Position numbers and translations under genes: made by a program
Notes under the pieces: generated by a model
What the model was told of the DNA's origin: nothing
Seen by the model: the letters and a program-made list of their open reading frames with translations, nothing else
Database searches by the model: none
NCBI RefSeq assembly: GCF_009905375.1
Contig: NC_133647.1
Location: 174,839,939 to 174,903,938 of the forward strand
Length of the DNA stretch: 64,000 bases
From: Apium graveolens
Lineage: Eukaryota; Streptophyta; Magnoliopsida; Apiales; Apiaceae
Direction: 5' to 3'
In this document: piece by piece, positions 46,600 to 59,214 of the stretch
Numbering within the stretch: position 1 is the first letter of the stretch
How the letters are laid out: every line of letters starts with the position of its first letter

Positions 46600-47445
46600 A
46601 ATTAATATCTAAAATTCTCCGGAAACACAAGTGTCGGTCTTTGGTCACGAAAATATTATTGATCTAAATGATGGTTGTGAAGAAAGCGAAAATGTACGAG
46701 AAAATACCGGTCAGTAGAAGTGGGTTGAAGATAAACTCCTAATAAGCACATGGTTGAATGTGTCAATTGATCTACTAATCGGTACTGATCAAAAGGCCGA
46801 GGCATTTTAGAATTGAATTCAACAATATTGCGAAGATGAATCTGCCACTATCATTAGTAGAGGAGTTATGGAAATTAAAAAAAGGTGGCAACGAATAAAC
46901 GAAGGTGCTCAGAAATTTGGAGCGGCTTATGACGAGACTCGGCGAACAGCCGGGATCGGTACAAACATGGACAATTTAATTGAGAAAGCTCGCGATTATC
47001 ATTTAAATAATTTCAAGAGGAAGTTTAACTTTGAGATTCATTGGCGTGAGTTTCGTAGACATCCCAAGTGGAGACCTCCTCCTACAAGTGCAAGTTCTAA
47101 AAGAAGTAATTAAGTAGTTCAGGAGCTTACTCATTAGAAAGAAATAACGATACACCAATATTTGATGAATTTGAACTGATTCATCCTAAAGGAACAAAAG
47201 CAACGAGGAGGAAATGTAAAGGGAATGCTACAACTACAGAAGTTACTGAATATGAATCTATACAAGTTGCAGACAAAAGAAGGATGGATATAATGGAATC
47301 GTTAAACGAAATTCGACTAAAGGAGCTTGCGGTGAAACAAAGTGAAATGGATTTACAAGTCATTACGGCAGATACTACTAAAATGAATGATGCTCAACGA
47401 ATGGCTCATGCTAAACTGCTTGAGAAAATTATGGCAAGAAACTAA
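46600..47445 (+). pseudogene. PIF/Harbinger ORF1 (trihelix/NAM-associated DNA-binding protein), broken
   Basis: The open part 46868-47113 carries the hallmark MEIKKRWQRINEGAQKFG and YHLNNFKRKFNFEIHWREFR of the No-apical-meristem-associated ORF1 proteins that partner plant Harbinger transposases. An upstream part in the same sense reads TWLNVSIDLLIGTDQ, and a downstream Lys/Glu-rich helix ends at TAA 47443-47445. Stops interrupt it (for example near 46715, 46808 and 47111). In live elements ORF1 brings the transposase to the transposon ends. Its position before the transposase at 47623 is the normal order. The start is uncertain. Confidence 0.75.
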
Positions 47446-47622
47446 CTAGTGTTTGTCTTTTCTTGTTTGTAAACTAGTGTTCTCTTTTCTTGTTTGTAAA
47501 CTAGCCGTTAAAAGCTAGTATTTGTTTTTGTTTGTTTGTAAACTAGCCTTTAGAATATATTCTTCTTTACCTTCTATATAAACTAGATGCTTTAGTTCTT
47601 TCGATTCAAATCAAACACTAAC

Positions 47623-48857
47623 ATGAATCAAACACCCACATTAGAAACTTTTTCTAAGGAATCGTCGACTCGAGTCTTTTCAGAAACTATATGGACAAAG
47701 CTCAACAACATCCACGCCTCGTCAAAGTATTTACAAAATTTGTGAAACAGGTCATCAACGTCTAATGAATGATTATTTTTCACTGAATCCAGTATATCTA
47801 GAATATATATTCCGACGAAGATTCCGTATGGGAAGACACGTCTTTCTTCGTATTATGGATGTTGTTTCAAATTCTGATCCATACTTTCAATAAAGGATTG
47901 ATACAGTGGGAAGATCACCTTTACAAAAATGCACTACGACAATGCATATGTTGGCATATGGTGTCTCTGCTGATGATGTTGATGACTACATTCGTATTGG
48001 AGAGAGTAATGCAGTTGAATGCTTGAAAAGATTAGTCTCCACTGTATATACGAATACTTACGAAAGCCGAACTCGAATGATTTGCAATGTCTATTACAGA
48101 TGGGTGAAGCTCGTGGCTTTCCTGGTATGATGGGAAGTATTGATTGCATGCATTGGAAATGGAAAAATTGTCCAAAAGCATGGAAGGGGATGTTCATGAG
48201 TGGTCACAAAGGAGTTTCAACAATTATACTGGAAGCAGTTGCTTCAACCGATCTATGGATATGGCATGCATTTTTTGTAGTTGCTGGATCAAATAATGAC
48301 ATAAATATCCTAGATCGATCACCAGTATTTGATGATTTTCTACAAGGTCTTACTCTAGAGGTAAATTATACGGTCAATGGAAATAATTATAGTATGGGAT
48401 ATTACTTATCAGATGTAATATATCCTGAATGATCAATATTTGTTAAAACCATATCTCGTCCAGATAGTGAGAAAATAAATTATTTGCAAAATATCAAGAA
48501 AGCCAACGAAAAGACGTTGAACGAGCATTTGGTGTGTTACAATCCCCTTTCGCAATTGTACGTGGCCCGACTCGCTTTTGGGACAGAGCATATCTTGGGA
48601 GAATTATGAGAGCATGCATCATAATACATAATATGATTGTTTAAGATGAGAGAGACACATACGTCACTCAATTTGGTCCACTACCAACCTATGATGATAC
48701 AACAAATGGCTTACCGGAACCAAATTTAGGGGAAAAACCTTTTGTCCCATATGAAACATACGTTCAAAACAGTATGCAGACGCGTGACAGACAGACACAT
48801 CGTAAGCTAAAAAATGACCTGATTGAGCATATCTCGCAATTTTGTAATAATCATTAA
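47623..48857 (+). pseudogene. PIF/Harbinger transposase (DDE_Tnp_4), broken
   Basis: The probable ATG is 47623 (MNQTPTLETF). The N-terminal helix-turn-helix region is at 47900-48020, with TTMHMLAYGVSADDVDDYIR. The catalytic domain shows all three acidic residues: D in GSIDCMHWKWKNCPKAWKG, D in VAGSNNDINILD, and E in ERAFGVLQS. The last lies past a frameshift near 48487. Stops occur near 47741, 47891 and 48430, and a frame change near 48060. The enzyme would cut and paste Harbinger elements with TTA/TNA targets. A candidate right end with CAACGCAGAGCCACTTTAGC (as complement) lies near 49145-49175; no left end was found. Confidence 0.82.
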
Positions 48858-50535
48858 TTTTTTTAAATTATAACGTTAAACTTTAATGTATTTTTATTTC
48901 ATTTTGAATAATGAATACATTTTAATTACATTTTGTCTTATTTAATTAAAATATTTAAAATTCTAATCACTTTTATTTGATCATTACAATTTTAAAATTA
49001 TTATTTAAATTTAAATTTAAGCTACTATAATCTAGTTACATTTGTAATTTGAATAAATAAGTTTAATAATTGAGCTAATAAACTCGTGCGTAAATTAGTA
49101 CGTGAGTTTATAAAATATTGTAAAGATAATTTTGAAAAGTGTGCTAAAGTGGCTCTGCGTTGGAGACATGAATCTACTAACTTTCCTAGGACTACATTTG
49201 CTTAGGTAGAGTAAATAACGAGGGCATGAAATTTTGAAACCGACACTCCCAATGCTGTTGATCTTATGCACTTCCTACATTATCAAAACAGGTGTTTATG
49301 TCTCTCTCCTATTCTCATTTTTCTGTGTGTTAGTAGTATATTTTATCTAGAGAATTAGTGTGGGTAATTGTGATATTGCATATGCATACTTTATGAGTAT
49401 GACTATGAAGTAGCTCATACAAAATAATAATGTCCGCGATTTATAAAAAAAGGTGCAAAATTTTCTTAAGGTTATATATGTCATTTGAAAACATAACGTA
49501 TGTAATTAAATATGGTTAGTCTAAAATTATAAAGAAAATTGAATATAGGATATATTTATAAATGTAATCATAATTGGGATATATTCATATTAGTTTTTAT
49601 AATATGACATATTTGTAAAAAACCTATTTAAAAAAGAAAAAAATTTAAATATATTTTGTTTATGTACCTCATTTTTAAAAATCATAAATTATTGAATATA
49701 TATTGATAAATTAATAAATTATTTAAAATAATATATACAAAAAATATAGTTATTATAATAGTTAATTAATAAAAAATAAGGTTTTAAAATTCATACTAAC
49801 AATATAATAAAATACGTATTACAAATTATATATTACATAAACATTATACAGATACACATCTTGACACCTATAAGGCTACAACACAAAATAACATACAAAT
49901 GCAAATGTAGGAAGATCATTTTTAGTAATGAACATGTCAAGAAGAGTGTTCGTAATAGTATCTAAATGAGTTACTTAAATGATAGTTTAGTGTATTTTAA
50001 TGATAGAAATTTAACTTTTAATATTAATATCAATGTTATAATTCATCATTGATGAAAACTCTTTGGGAGAAGATATAAATATTATTTAACAATATAATAA
50101 AATTCTATTTGTGCAATCCTTTTATGTTATATTTTGTACTTTCGTTGTTAACTCCGATAGTCTCATCCTTCCGACGCCGCACTCTTCTTGCGGTGTAGCT
50201 GCAGTTGGGTTTCTGCAAAATAACACCGGAGGGGGGGGGGGGGTTTGAACTCCGTGACACCTCAAGTGTGAGAGTAAAAACTCGCTTCTGGATGACGAAG
50301 ATAATGTTGTTGTGTGTGCGTGATTACCCCTAAATATTATTTTCTTGGACTATTTATAGGCAAAGAGTAGGGTTTATGGGGTACCTTTAAATCAGGGTTG
50401 TTCGTTGTTGAGAGCGGAGGACGTCTGGTTATAATAGAATGGATGACATATACATGTCCAGATGGGAATTGCTAAGGAATGTCTCAAGGATCTTTTGACA
50501 CGTGTTGGGATAATTCGATCTTGGACTGGGTGGGA
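48858..50535. other. AT-rich intergenic DNA
   Basis: No gene is seen. A run of 13 G at 50231-50243 lies in a GC-richer patch (50140-50320) that looks like part of an unclassified repeat. Confidence 0.4.
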
Positions 50536-50690
50536 GCCGGACCTAACCGGTCCTAGACTAAGTGGTCCAGACTTGGGTTCATCGAGCTGGATCTAACCGA
50601 TCCTGAATTGAGTGGCCTAAAACCTGAGTTGGTGTACTAAAATCAGACCTACTTGGTCCTGGACTAAGTGGTCTAGATCCGAATTCGGTA
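50536..50690. repeat. Three degenerate ~50-56-bp tandem units
   Basis: Units start near 50538, 50588 and 50644 with the pattern GGACCTAACCGGTCCT, then (G/A)ACTAAGTGG(T/C)C. The repeated GGTCC/GGACC words make each unit partly self-complementary. Family unknown. Confidence 0.55.
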
Positions 50691-51667
50691 AGGGGTTTAT
50701 ATCCTATCAATCGTAACCCCATTTCTAAATTTTTAAAATCGGCACTCCGCTTTGTTTTGACGACTACAAGTCTGGAATACCAGTTGACATTTCTTTAACC
50801 TTTAAATGGTTAGATCGAAAAGGAAGTTAATATTTACTAATTCGAATCTAAACTAAAACACCGATGCACATGTTATGTAATTAATTGGATGACTCTTGAA
50901 TTACTCATAATTATGTCAACCTTTGGTTCCCCACGTATCAAACATCAAGACCTTTGGTTTTACAATTTCTTGGTAATCTACACTTGTATACCCAATATAA
51001 ACACTCCATATACTTTGTTGATAGATGGGTGAATGATGACATATTCTCTCTACCTTTCTCTATTCTCTCTATATCTTATATATATAATTTATTCTATTAT
51101 ATTACGTTATCAGCACGACTTTCTAATTCTAACGGGACGAGAATTTCATTTATTTGCGGCAAGGCGGGAAACATATATAAGAGAAGTACCACAAGAAAAG
51201 AAAATGTTACACTAAGTGTCTAGAAAATCGTGAACTACTCAAGAAACAAGGTTCCTTTATATCCCATTTATACTTTCATGATGATATATGCCTTGTATGT
51301 TTCTCTGTGCACTTTTTATTTAATTATTTTTAGTACATGCCTAGGAGATCAATCCCATAATTAGATTTAATATTTTAAATTCCAACCTTTACAAGATTTG
51401 GTATGCATTCAAGCAATTTATTTTTTATACATTTGTTGTCAATTCAAATTTTAACTATGTTAGCTTGGAAATTACATTTTTCTTTTTATATATATGATAT
51501 GTTTGTTCTCAGGAATTTAATTAAAAATAATAGTTTATTTGTATGTTATGCCCTGCTTATAGCTATAATACGGAGATCGATAGTTTGTTCCCTTTTATTA
51601 TATTTTTCATGTCAACTAAAATATTAAAAATACATGATTTAATCTGATTTTTTTATACTAGTTAGTA

Positions 51668-51882
51668 CTCCCTCCGTCCCTTTCGATTGTTTACATTTTT
51701 TTAGAGAGTATCCGACATACATTTTAAGGTGCATATAAAGTATGATTCTGTAATTTTTTTTTTACAATTTTATTTTTCTGAATAAAAATTAAAATATTCA
51801 ACTTTTATTCAGAAAAAGAAAATTGTAAAAATAAGTTACATAACTATATTTTTTATGCAACAACTGAAAGGGACTGAGGGAG
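51668..51882. mobile_element. Stowaway MITE (215 bp)
   Basis: The ends CTCCCTCCGTCCCTTTCG and its imperfect complement GAAAGGGACTGAGGGAG are flanked by TA. The AT-rich interior folds back (ACTTTTATTCAGAAAAA against TTTTTCTGAATAAAAATT). Confidence 0.88.
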
Positions 51883-52384
51883 TATATGATTTCTTATATT
51901 TTTATATGTCCATGCCAAAGAAAAAAAAATGAAAAGGATGAAAGTGTGGTAACTTGTAATTAGACTATATGATGCCGTAAGTAATTAGTATGTATCACAT
52001 GCATTCTAACAATTTACAAATCACCCTTTGTGTTAAATGGAGGATCATCAGGACATTGTATATAATAATTTTAAGAAAAATAATATAGGGTACTACGTTA
52101 TAAGTAAAAATCACTATCTAATACAACTAAAATTGCATTTAGTTTTTTTTTTAAAGTTTATGAACACATTTTATGCATGCATGTTTTGTGTGTGTTAGAG
52201 GGGACTGGTATATATACTATATTATTTAATTACCTTGTCATGTCATTTTTCTATTTAGTTTAATTATATATATAGTCATTACCTTATATTGTTATGTGAA
52301 TATCTAGTCTTGATCACTAGACTAATGTATCATCATATTGTGTAATATGAACTAGTGAACCTTCTTGTTTACTTTGGTAAATAC

Positions 52385-52910
52385 TGTTGTAGAAAAATTG
52401 AGGATAACTTGGATTATTCTGAAGTCTTGACAAACAATTTCAGATTGAAATAATTTGGTGGTTATCCAAACTTTTCAACCGGATAAAATCAGAATATAAG
52501 AACAGAGAATGATGTATTTTGTGTGAATTCAACAACCAACCTTTTGTTTTTTTTTCTATATCGATGACCAAATCTGTTGCAAGTATTATATAGGTGTCCA
52601 AAAGACATGTCCTAAGACACGTCCATACATGTCCAAAAGACATGTCCTAAAACACATCCATACATGTCCAAAATACATGTCCTAAGACACATCCATACAT
52701 GTCCAAAAGACATGTCCTAAGACACGTTCTTTGAGGTATGCAGTTGTGTCTAAAAGACATGTCTTTTCACATTAACACCAACCCCCTCCAATACCAAAAA
52801 TCATAATAAACTCAAACAAGCATGCACTCCGTACTCTCCCGACTTGTTTGATGAAATATTTCAATCACATTGGTCAACTAGTTAATCCAATTACACTAAA
52901 ATATCTAACA
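52385..52910 (-). repeat. 3' LTR of the Copia element
   Basis: It holds four head-to-tail 35-bp units GTCCAAAAGACATGTCCTAA... at 52596-52735. The partner LTR differs mainly by a shortened fourth unit. Confidence 0.9.
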
Positions 52911-53451
52911 ATCCTCCCCCATTTTAGTGTAATCCATGATTAACTAAACAAAATAACAACAAACAACAAATTTATGCAATAATGAAATATCATGACGATT
53001 GAATTTCATATTAGTATATTACACATCCCAGATATTCGAATATCAAGGTATCACAACTGATTGAACCTCTGTTATTCATAATGAATACATGAAGATAATA
53101 TACACATAAATTTACATTCTCAAATGTTCTCACTTGACACTATCTTTTACTAGCCTTGTGTCCTAATCCTTCATAAGCATAATGAAGTCAAGTCCTAACT
53201 TCTTAAAGCGGCTAAACTTCATGCTTACATAGGTAGCTCTTTTATTCTTGCACCTGCATATGCAATTTTTCAAAAGAACTATTAAGAAGATAAACTTCAA
53301 CCTCCTCAGCTTGCAGGTCTGAACACATACCTCGGGATGATACTATTATTGTGTTCCAATCTCTAGATGTTAAGCTTTCCGCATTGAATTCAACATCTAA
53401 TGTCATATTAGATTGGAATTGGGTATCTCAACATGAGAAATTTTAGATGGA

Positions 53452-55038
53452 CTATAATCCCACCCCTACAGCCGATTTGTACACAAGATCTCTTCTCAAC
53501 CCTTTGGTCAAATGATCAACTAAATTATGTTGAGTTCTTATAAACTCCACTGATATAACACCATGCATGATAAGCTCTCGAATCATGCTGTGTCTAACAC
53601 CTAAGTGTTTAGACTTGCCTTTGTACACTTCTCTATAAGCATTAGCCAAGGCAGACTCACAATCACATCTGATAGATATGGGAGATATCGTTTTAGGCCA
53701 CAATGGAATTTCATAAATCAGATTTCTTAGCCATTAAGCTTCTTTACCAGCAGCTGATAATGCTACAAACTCAGATTCCATTGTTGAGTTAGTAATGTAA
53801 ATCTGTTTTTTTATGCCCAAGAAATAGCACTTCCCCCAAGAAGGAATACCCAACCACTCGTGGAAGAATGATCTTCTTTATCAAAAATCCAACTTGCATC
53901 CGAATGACCTTCAAGAACTGAAGGAAATGCAGTATAAGTCAAACCATAATCCATGGTTCTTTTTAAGTACTTGAACACTCGGCTTAAAGCTTGCCAATGA
54001 TGTGAACTTGGTTTTCTAGTAAACCTACTAAGCTTACCAACAACATAGGCTATATCTGTCCTAGTGCTTATCATGGCATACATGAGGCTACCAATCGCTC
54101 TTGAGAATTCAAGTTGAGATACCAATATAATGAGATTGAGAAATTAAAATACTATTTTTTGTACGCTTGATCTTTAAACCAAGAATCATCTCAGCCTCTC
54201 CCAAGTCTTTCATGTCAAAATTAGATGATAAAAATTTCTTGGTTTTATCCACTTGATTTTGGTCAGTACCAAAAATCAACATATCATCTACGTATAAGCA
54301 AATTATAACTCCTTTACTAGAAGCATCAAACTTGTTATATACACATTTGTCTGCTTGGTTAAGAAGAAAACCATTAGACAAAACCATACTATCAAATTTT
54401 TGATGCCAATCTTTTGGTGCTTGTTTAAGACCATACAAAGATTTCTTCAACTTACACACCTTGTGCTCACTACCAGGCATAACAAACCCTTTCGGATGTT
54501 TCATATAAATCTCCTCAACTAATTCACCATTCAAGAATGCAGTTTTTACATCCATCTGATGAATTACAAGGTTGTGTATAGATGCAAGTGCTATCAACAA
54601 CCTGATAGTAGAAATCCTAGCAACAAGAGCATAAGTATCAAAGTAATCAATCCCTTCTTTTTGCCTAAAGCCTTGTATAACCAATCTGGCTTTAAATTTG
54701 TCTATGGTACCGTCCACTTTCATTTTTCTTTTGAAGATCCATCTGTTTCCTAATGCTTTACAGCCAGGAGGTAGATCACTCAATTCCCATGTGTTATTAT
54801 TCATGATAGAATCCATCTCATCCTGAATAGCTTCTTTCCAGAATGCAACATCCCTTGATGTCATTGCTTCATTAAATGTTTTTGGATCCTCCTCAATAAT
54901 AAAACAATATTGGTACTCAGACTCAATCTCAACCTCATCTCTTGAACCTTCAACCAAATAAAGTTGAAAATCTGGTCCAAATGATTTGTTTTTTTCTAGC
55001 TCTAAAGCTTCTCCTTGGTTTAGAAGGTCCATGAACAT
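53452..55038 (-). pseudogene. Copia reverse transcriptase and RNase H, broken
   Basis: RT spans 55038-54109 with WKEAIQDEMDSI, MDVKTAFLNGEL, KSLYGLKQAPKDWHQKFD and the catalytic YVDD. It continues in other frames at 54125-53811 (IGSLMYAMISTRTDIAY, then the RNase H start SDASW) and 53703-53452 (CDCESALANAY, KHLGVRHSMIREL). Frameshifts lie near 54120 and 53810, and a stop near 53733. The enzyme copies the element RNA into DNA. Confidence 0.9.
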
Positions 55039-55174
55039 CTTCAGTTTGAACCGGGTTCCTACTGAAAGAATTCTGAATCATGTCTCTTGGTCTAGGTATA
55101 GATGTAAATCTATTTTCATCAAAGTCAGCATCTCTTGACTCGATAATCGTATTCACAGATACATAATCATTAGA

Positions 55175-56428
55175 TTATAATACATAGAACATATATGCAA
55201 TAGAATGCTCAGCATACCCCACAAAAATATAATCTAAACCTCTTTCACCCAAATTTCTCCTTTTGGGTTCAGTGAGCCTTACAACTGCTCTACATCCCCA
55301 AACTATTAGAAAACTCAATTTTGATGGCTCTTTATACCAAAGTTCATAAGGGGTAAATTTATTCCTCTTAGTAGGAATCCTATTCAACAAATAAAAGGCT
55401 GTTAACATAGCCTCACCCCAAAAACCTTCATTCAAACCCAAATAGGATAACATGGAATTGACCATCTCTTTCAAAGTCCTATTCTTCCTTTCTGACACAC
55501 CATTTTGTTATGGTATATAAGGAGCAGTGGTTTGATGAATTATACCGGTAGATTGAAAGTATATTGGATCATAATACTCACCTCCTCTATCAGTACGCAT
55601 ATTTTTAATCATAGTACTTTTATGTAGCTCTACTTCTTCTTTATAAATTTTAAATTTATCAAGAGCTTCATCCTTAGTATTCAACAAATAAACATAGCAA
55701 TATCTAGATGCATCGTCAATAAAATGTAATGACATATTTTTATTTCCCAACGAAGGTGTAGCATGAAAATCACATAAATCGCTATGTATAAGTTCCAATA
55801 CTTCAGATATTCTGTTTACGTCCTTGAAAGGCTTTCTGGTTATCTTAGTTAACATACATGTTTTACATTTCTCATTATTTATATCAATAGCAGGTATGAG
55901 ACTCATTTTAGACATATCCTTTATTCTTTTATAATGTACATGTCCTAGTCTAGCATGCCACAATTCAGATTTATTCGAATTATTACTAGCACTATTAGAA
56001 GCCATACAAGCAGATTCATCATCAAATGAGATATTAACATTCAACATAAACATGCCATTATATAAATAACCAAAGCCAACAAAAGTACCATGCTTTGACA
56101 AGATATACTTGTCACTTTCATACACTTGTTTGGAACCACAATTATTCAATACAACACCAGACAAGAGATTCTTTCGAATTCCAGGAACATACAACACATT
56201 ATTTAATAATACATAATTTCCAGAAGTAAAAACAATCTTTGCATTTCCTAGTCCTTTGATTGGTTCAGTTGTAACATTTCTCATCTTTAACATAGATCCA
56301 TCTTCGATTGGTTGAAAATCTTCAAACCAACGAAGATCTTTACACACATGACTTATTGCTCCAAAATCAATCCACCATGCAACATTATCATCCTGCACAT
56401 AAAATGCCTCAGAGATTAGTGACAACAT
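55175..56428 (-). pseudogene. Copia protease and integrase, broken
   Basis: The protease motif reads WWIDFGAISHVC; the second residue of the catalytic D-S/T-G triad is Phe, which should inactivate it. Integrase follows with the zinc-binding HARLGHVHYKRI...CKTCML, then D in IHSDLCDF, D in MRTDRGGEY, and E after the stop at 55508 in SERKNRTL. The later FVGYAEHS-type segment ends the frame near 55175. A 1-nt frame offset separates it from gag at 56410-56428. Confidence 0.9.
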
Positions 56429-57344
56429 AATTCTGCCCAGAATTATAATTTTCTACTAAAATCTGACCTTGCTGCTGTTCTGGATCCTTAGATCCACTTG
56501 GACCAGCGTTATGCTTGCCTTTACCAACCCGACAATCCTTCTTGAAATGACCAGGTTTGCCACACTTCCAACATGCCAATTTTGGTTTCTTGTTGGAAGA
56601 GGTATTCTTATTTCCTTTAAACTTCCTCTTCTTACCATTGTCTTTGTTAGAATTCTTAGAAGATCCACCATCTTCAACCATATTTACAGAAGAGTTACCC
56701 ACTTGATTCTTTCCCTTAGGATTATTCTCAATTTCTTGAGCCCTTAAAGCCTCTTCAATTCTGAAGTGACTTCCAAGTTCAACCAAAGTCATCTCTTCCT
56801 TATTATGTTTCAGGGTGTGTTTGAAATCTTTCCACGAGGGTGGTAGTTTATCTATAACACTAGAAACTGAAATGGATTCATCCATTTTCATGTCGTGTTG
56901 AACAAACTGCCCCAAAATCCTTAACAGTTCATTATACTGTTCCATGACCGATCTAGTATCAATCATTTTATAGTTAATAAAATTACTAACCAGAAACTTT
57001 TTACTAGAAGTATCTTCAGCCATGTACTTGGATTCAAGGGAATCCCACAATTCTTTTGCAGACTCAACATTTTGGTATATATCAAAAAGAGAATCAGATA
57101 TACCGTTCAAGATGTGACCCCGACAGCTGTAGTCATCATTCTCCCATTAGAAGCGTCTTCTAGTCTGTTCTACAGTTTCCTCCTCAATCATTTCTGACAT
57201 TGGAGTACTCAAAACGTACACAACTTTTAATGTGATTAACAAGAAATGCATCTTCTTTTGCCATCTTCTAAAGTCATGTCCCTCAAACTTGTCTAGTTTT
57301 TCAAACTTGCTAGTCATGTCTTTTACAGATTCGTTGTTCGCCAT
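56409..57344 (-). pseudogene. Copia gag with CCHC knuckle, one internal stop
   Basis: The ATG is at 57342-57344 (MANNESVKDM). The N-terminal gag motif FEGHDFRRWQKKMHFLL is followed by a stop at 57147-57149, then the UBN2-like region (KELWDSLESKYMAED) and one zinc knuckle CWKCGKPGHFKKDC. Gag packages the element RNA. Confidence 0.9.
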
Positions 57345-57372
57345 CTTCAGAAAACAAATTTGTTTCAATCTT

Positions 57373-57885
57373 TGTTGTAGAAAAATTGAGGATAACTTGG
57401 ATTAGTCTAAAGTCTTTACAAACAATTTCAGATTGAAACAATTTGGTGGTTATCCAAACTTTTCAACCGGATAAAATCAGAATATAAGAACAGAGAATGA
57501 TGTATTTTGTGTGAATTCAACAACCAACCTTTTGTTTTTTTTCTATATCGATGACTAAATCTGTTGCAAGTATTATATAGGTGTCCAAAAGACATGTCTT
57601 AAGACACGTCCATACATGTCCAAAAGACATATCCTAAGACACATCCATACATGTCCCAAAGACATGTCCTAAGACACATCCATACATGTTCAAAAGACAC
57701 GTCCTTTTGAGGTATGCAGTTGTGTCTAAAAGACATGTCTTTTCACATTAACACCAACCCCTCCAATACCGAAAATCATAATAAACTCAAACAAGCATGC
57801 ACTCCGCACTCTCCCGACTTGTTTGATGAAATATTACAATCACATTGGTCAAATAGTTAATCCAATTACACTAAAATATCTAACA
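57373..57885 (-). repeat. 5' LTR of the Copia element
   Basis: It is the partner of 52385-52910. The 35-bp units at 57583-57711 number three and a shortened fourth. The sequence next to it on the internal side (AAGATTGAAACAAATTTG) is not the usual Met-tRNA primer site. Confidence 0.9.
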
Positions 57886-57977
57886 AATACCAAATGGGGG
57901 TATATTTGCTAATTTTCTAGACTTATACATGCTTATTTGATAACTAATAGAATTTTATTTATTATTTATTAGTGATA

Positions 57978-59066
57978 ATGCCGAATCTTACAAAACTTGA
58001 GTTCACCGCACTTGATGTCATCGAAAAAAATTACTTTACATGAATTTTGGATGCGAAAATCCACCTTAGCGCTATGGGCCTCGGTGACACAATAAAGGAA
58101 GGAAATAAGGCCTCCGAGCAAGATAAAGCTAAGGCCATGATATTTATCTGCCATCATCTTGATGAAAGATTGAAAACATAATATTTGGTTATTAAAGATC
58201 CAACAACCCTTTGGAAAAAATCTGAAAGAAATATATGATCACCAGAAAACTATCATACTTCATAAGGATCGCTATGATTGGCTACACTTGAGGTTGTATA
58301 TTTTAAAAGTTTAAGCGAGTATAACTCTACAATCTTTAAGATTACTTGTCAACTGAAATTATTTGGTGAAAATATATCTGATAATGATATGTTGGAAAAG
58401 ACCTACTCCACTTTCCAAGCCAATATATGCTCCTGCAGTAGCAATATCGTGAACGAGGATTCAAAAAATATTCTGAGCTTATATCTATATTGCTTCTTGC
58501 CGAGAAAAATATTGAACTTTTGATGAAAAATCATCAAGCTCGTCCAACTGGTTCAACACCATTACCTGAAGTGAATGTTGTGACCAGTAATGAATTTGGA
58601 TGAAATAATAAATTTGGGCATGACGTGGGCATGGATATGGATTTGGACGTGGGCGTGCCCGTGGACGTGGTTTTGGACATGGTCGAGGTCATGATCACCA
58701 AAAAATCTCAAAGTTTAAAAAACTCACCACCAGAAGTGATCAAAAAATGAGGAAAAGTCCAAAGGAAGTACGATGGATAAGAAGGTTGAAAGCACTTGTC
58801 ATCGTTTTGGGATGAATGGCCATTGAAGTCTTACATGTCGTACCTCAAAGCACCTTGTTGATCTTTATCAAGCTTCTTTGAAAGGCGTGGATACTTATTT
58901 TACTAAATAAAGTGATCCTTTGGGCATTGCCCATCTTGAAGCACACCTTGGAGGAGGAAATCAAATTGATACTTTCAACTCTACTCACATGGAAGTGGTT
59001 GATTTTTTTGAAGATGGAAATGTGGAGATGGTCAAACTTGGTGGTGATAACACTAATAATAATTAG
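57978..59066 (+). pseudogene. UBN2-type gag of the gag-only element, decayed
   Basis: It starts MPNLTKLEFTALD and keeps recognisable gag segments (IKEGNKASEQDKAKAMIF, SLSEYNSTIFKI, DMLEKTYSTFQA), a GR-rich basic tract near 58620-58690, and a zinc-knuckle remnant where the second Cys is Phe (TCHRFGMNGH). It ends KLGGDNTNNN. Many stops and frameshifts break it. Frame use alternates, so no protein is made. Confidence 0.78.
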
Positions 59067-59214
59067 AATATTAAGGCCTCGTCTTGTCTTGTCAAGATTT
59101 TATGTATTTATTTGAACTCTAAGCATTATGTTTGAACTTTTATTATCATTATATGTTTATTATCTTATCATCAATGAAATATTTAAGATATTACATTCCT
59201 AATTTTCATATCTG
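59067..59214. other. Short spacer after the gag pseudogene
   Basis: This is AT-rich DNA between the gag remnant and the LTR fragment. It may be the 3' part of the gag-only element. Confidence 0.35.

Larger units (their letters stand above)
52385..57885 (-). mobile_element. Full-length Ty1/Copia retrotransposon (5.5 kb)
   Basis: LTRs of 526 bp (52385-52910) and 513 bp (57373-57885) begin TGTTAGATAT and end CTACAACA on the minus strand. A perfect 5-bp duplication AATAC flanks the element (52380-52384 and 57886-57890). The polypurine tract AAAATGGGGGAGGAT lies next to the 3' LTR (52911-52925). The order gag, protease, integrase, RT, RNase H is that of Copia. All segments carry a few stops or frameshifts, so the copy is dead, but the similar LTRs imply a fairly recent insertion. 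Confidence 0.92.
51100..59066 (+). mobile_element. Gag-only Copia-like retroelement, interrupted twice
   Basis: A primer-site-like TTATCAGCACGA (51107-51118) starts the internal region. A long leader follows, holding a Stowaway MITE (51668-51882) and a complete Copia insertion (52385-57885). A decayed gag begins at 57978. No pol follows gag. This matches the gag-only, UBN2-type Copia derivatives that plant genomes carry in many copies. The LTR boundaries were not fixed. Confidence 0.55.

Noticed and set aside
49145..49175. Right terminal repeat of the Harbinger transposon
   Set aside because: The motif fits, but I found no left partner, so it is mentioned only as a candidate.
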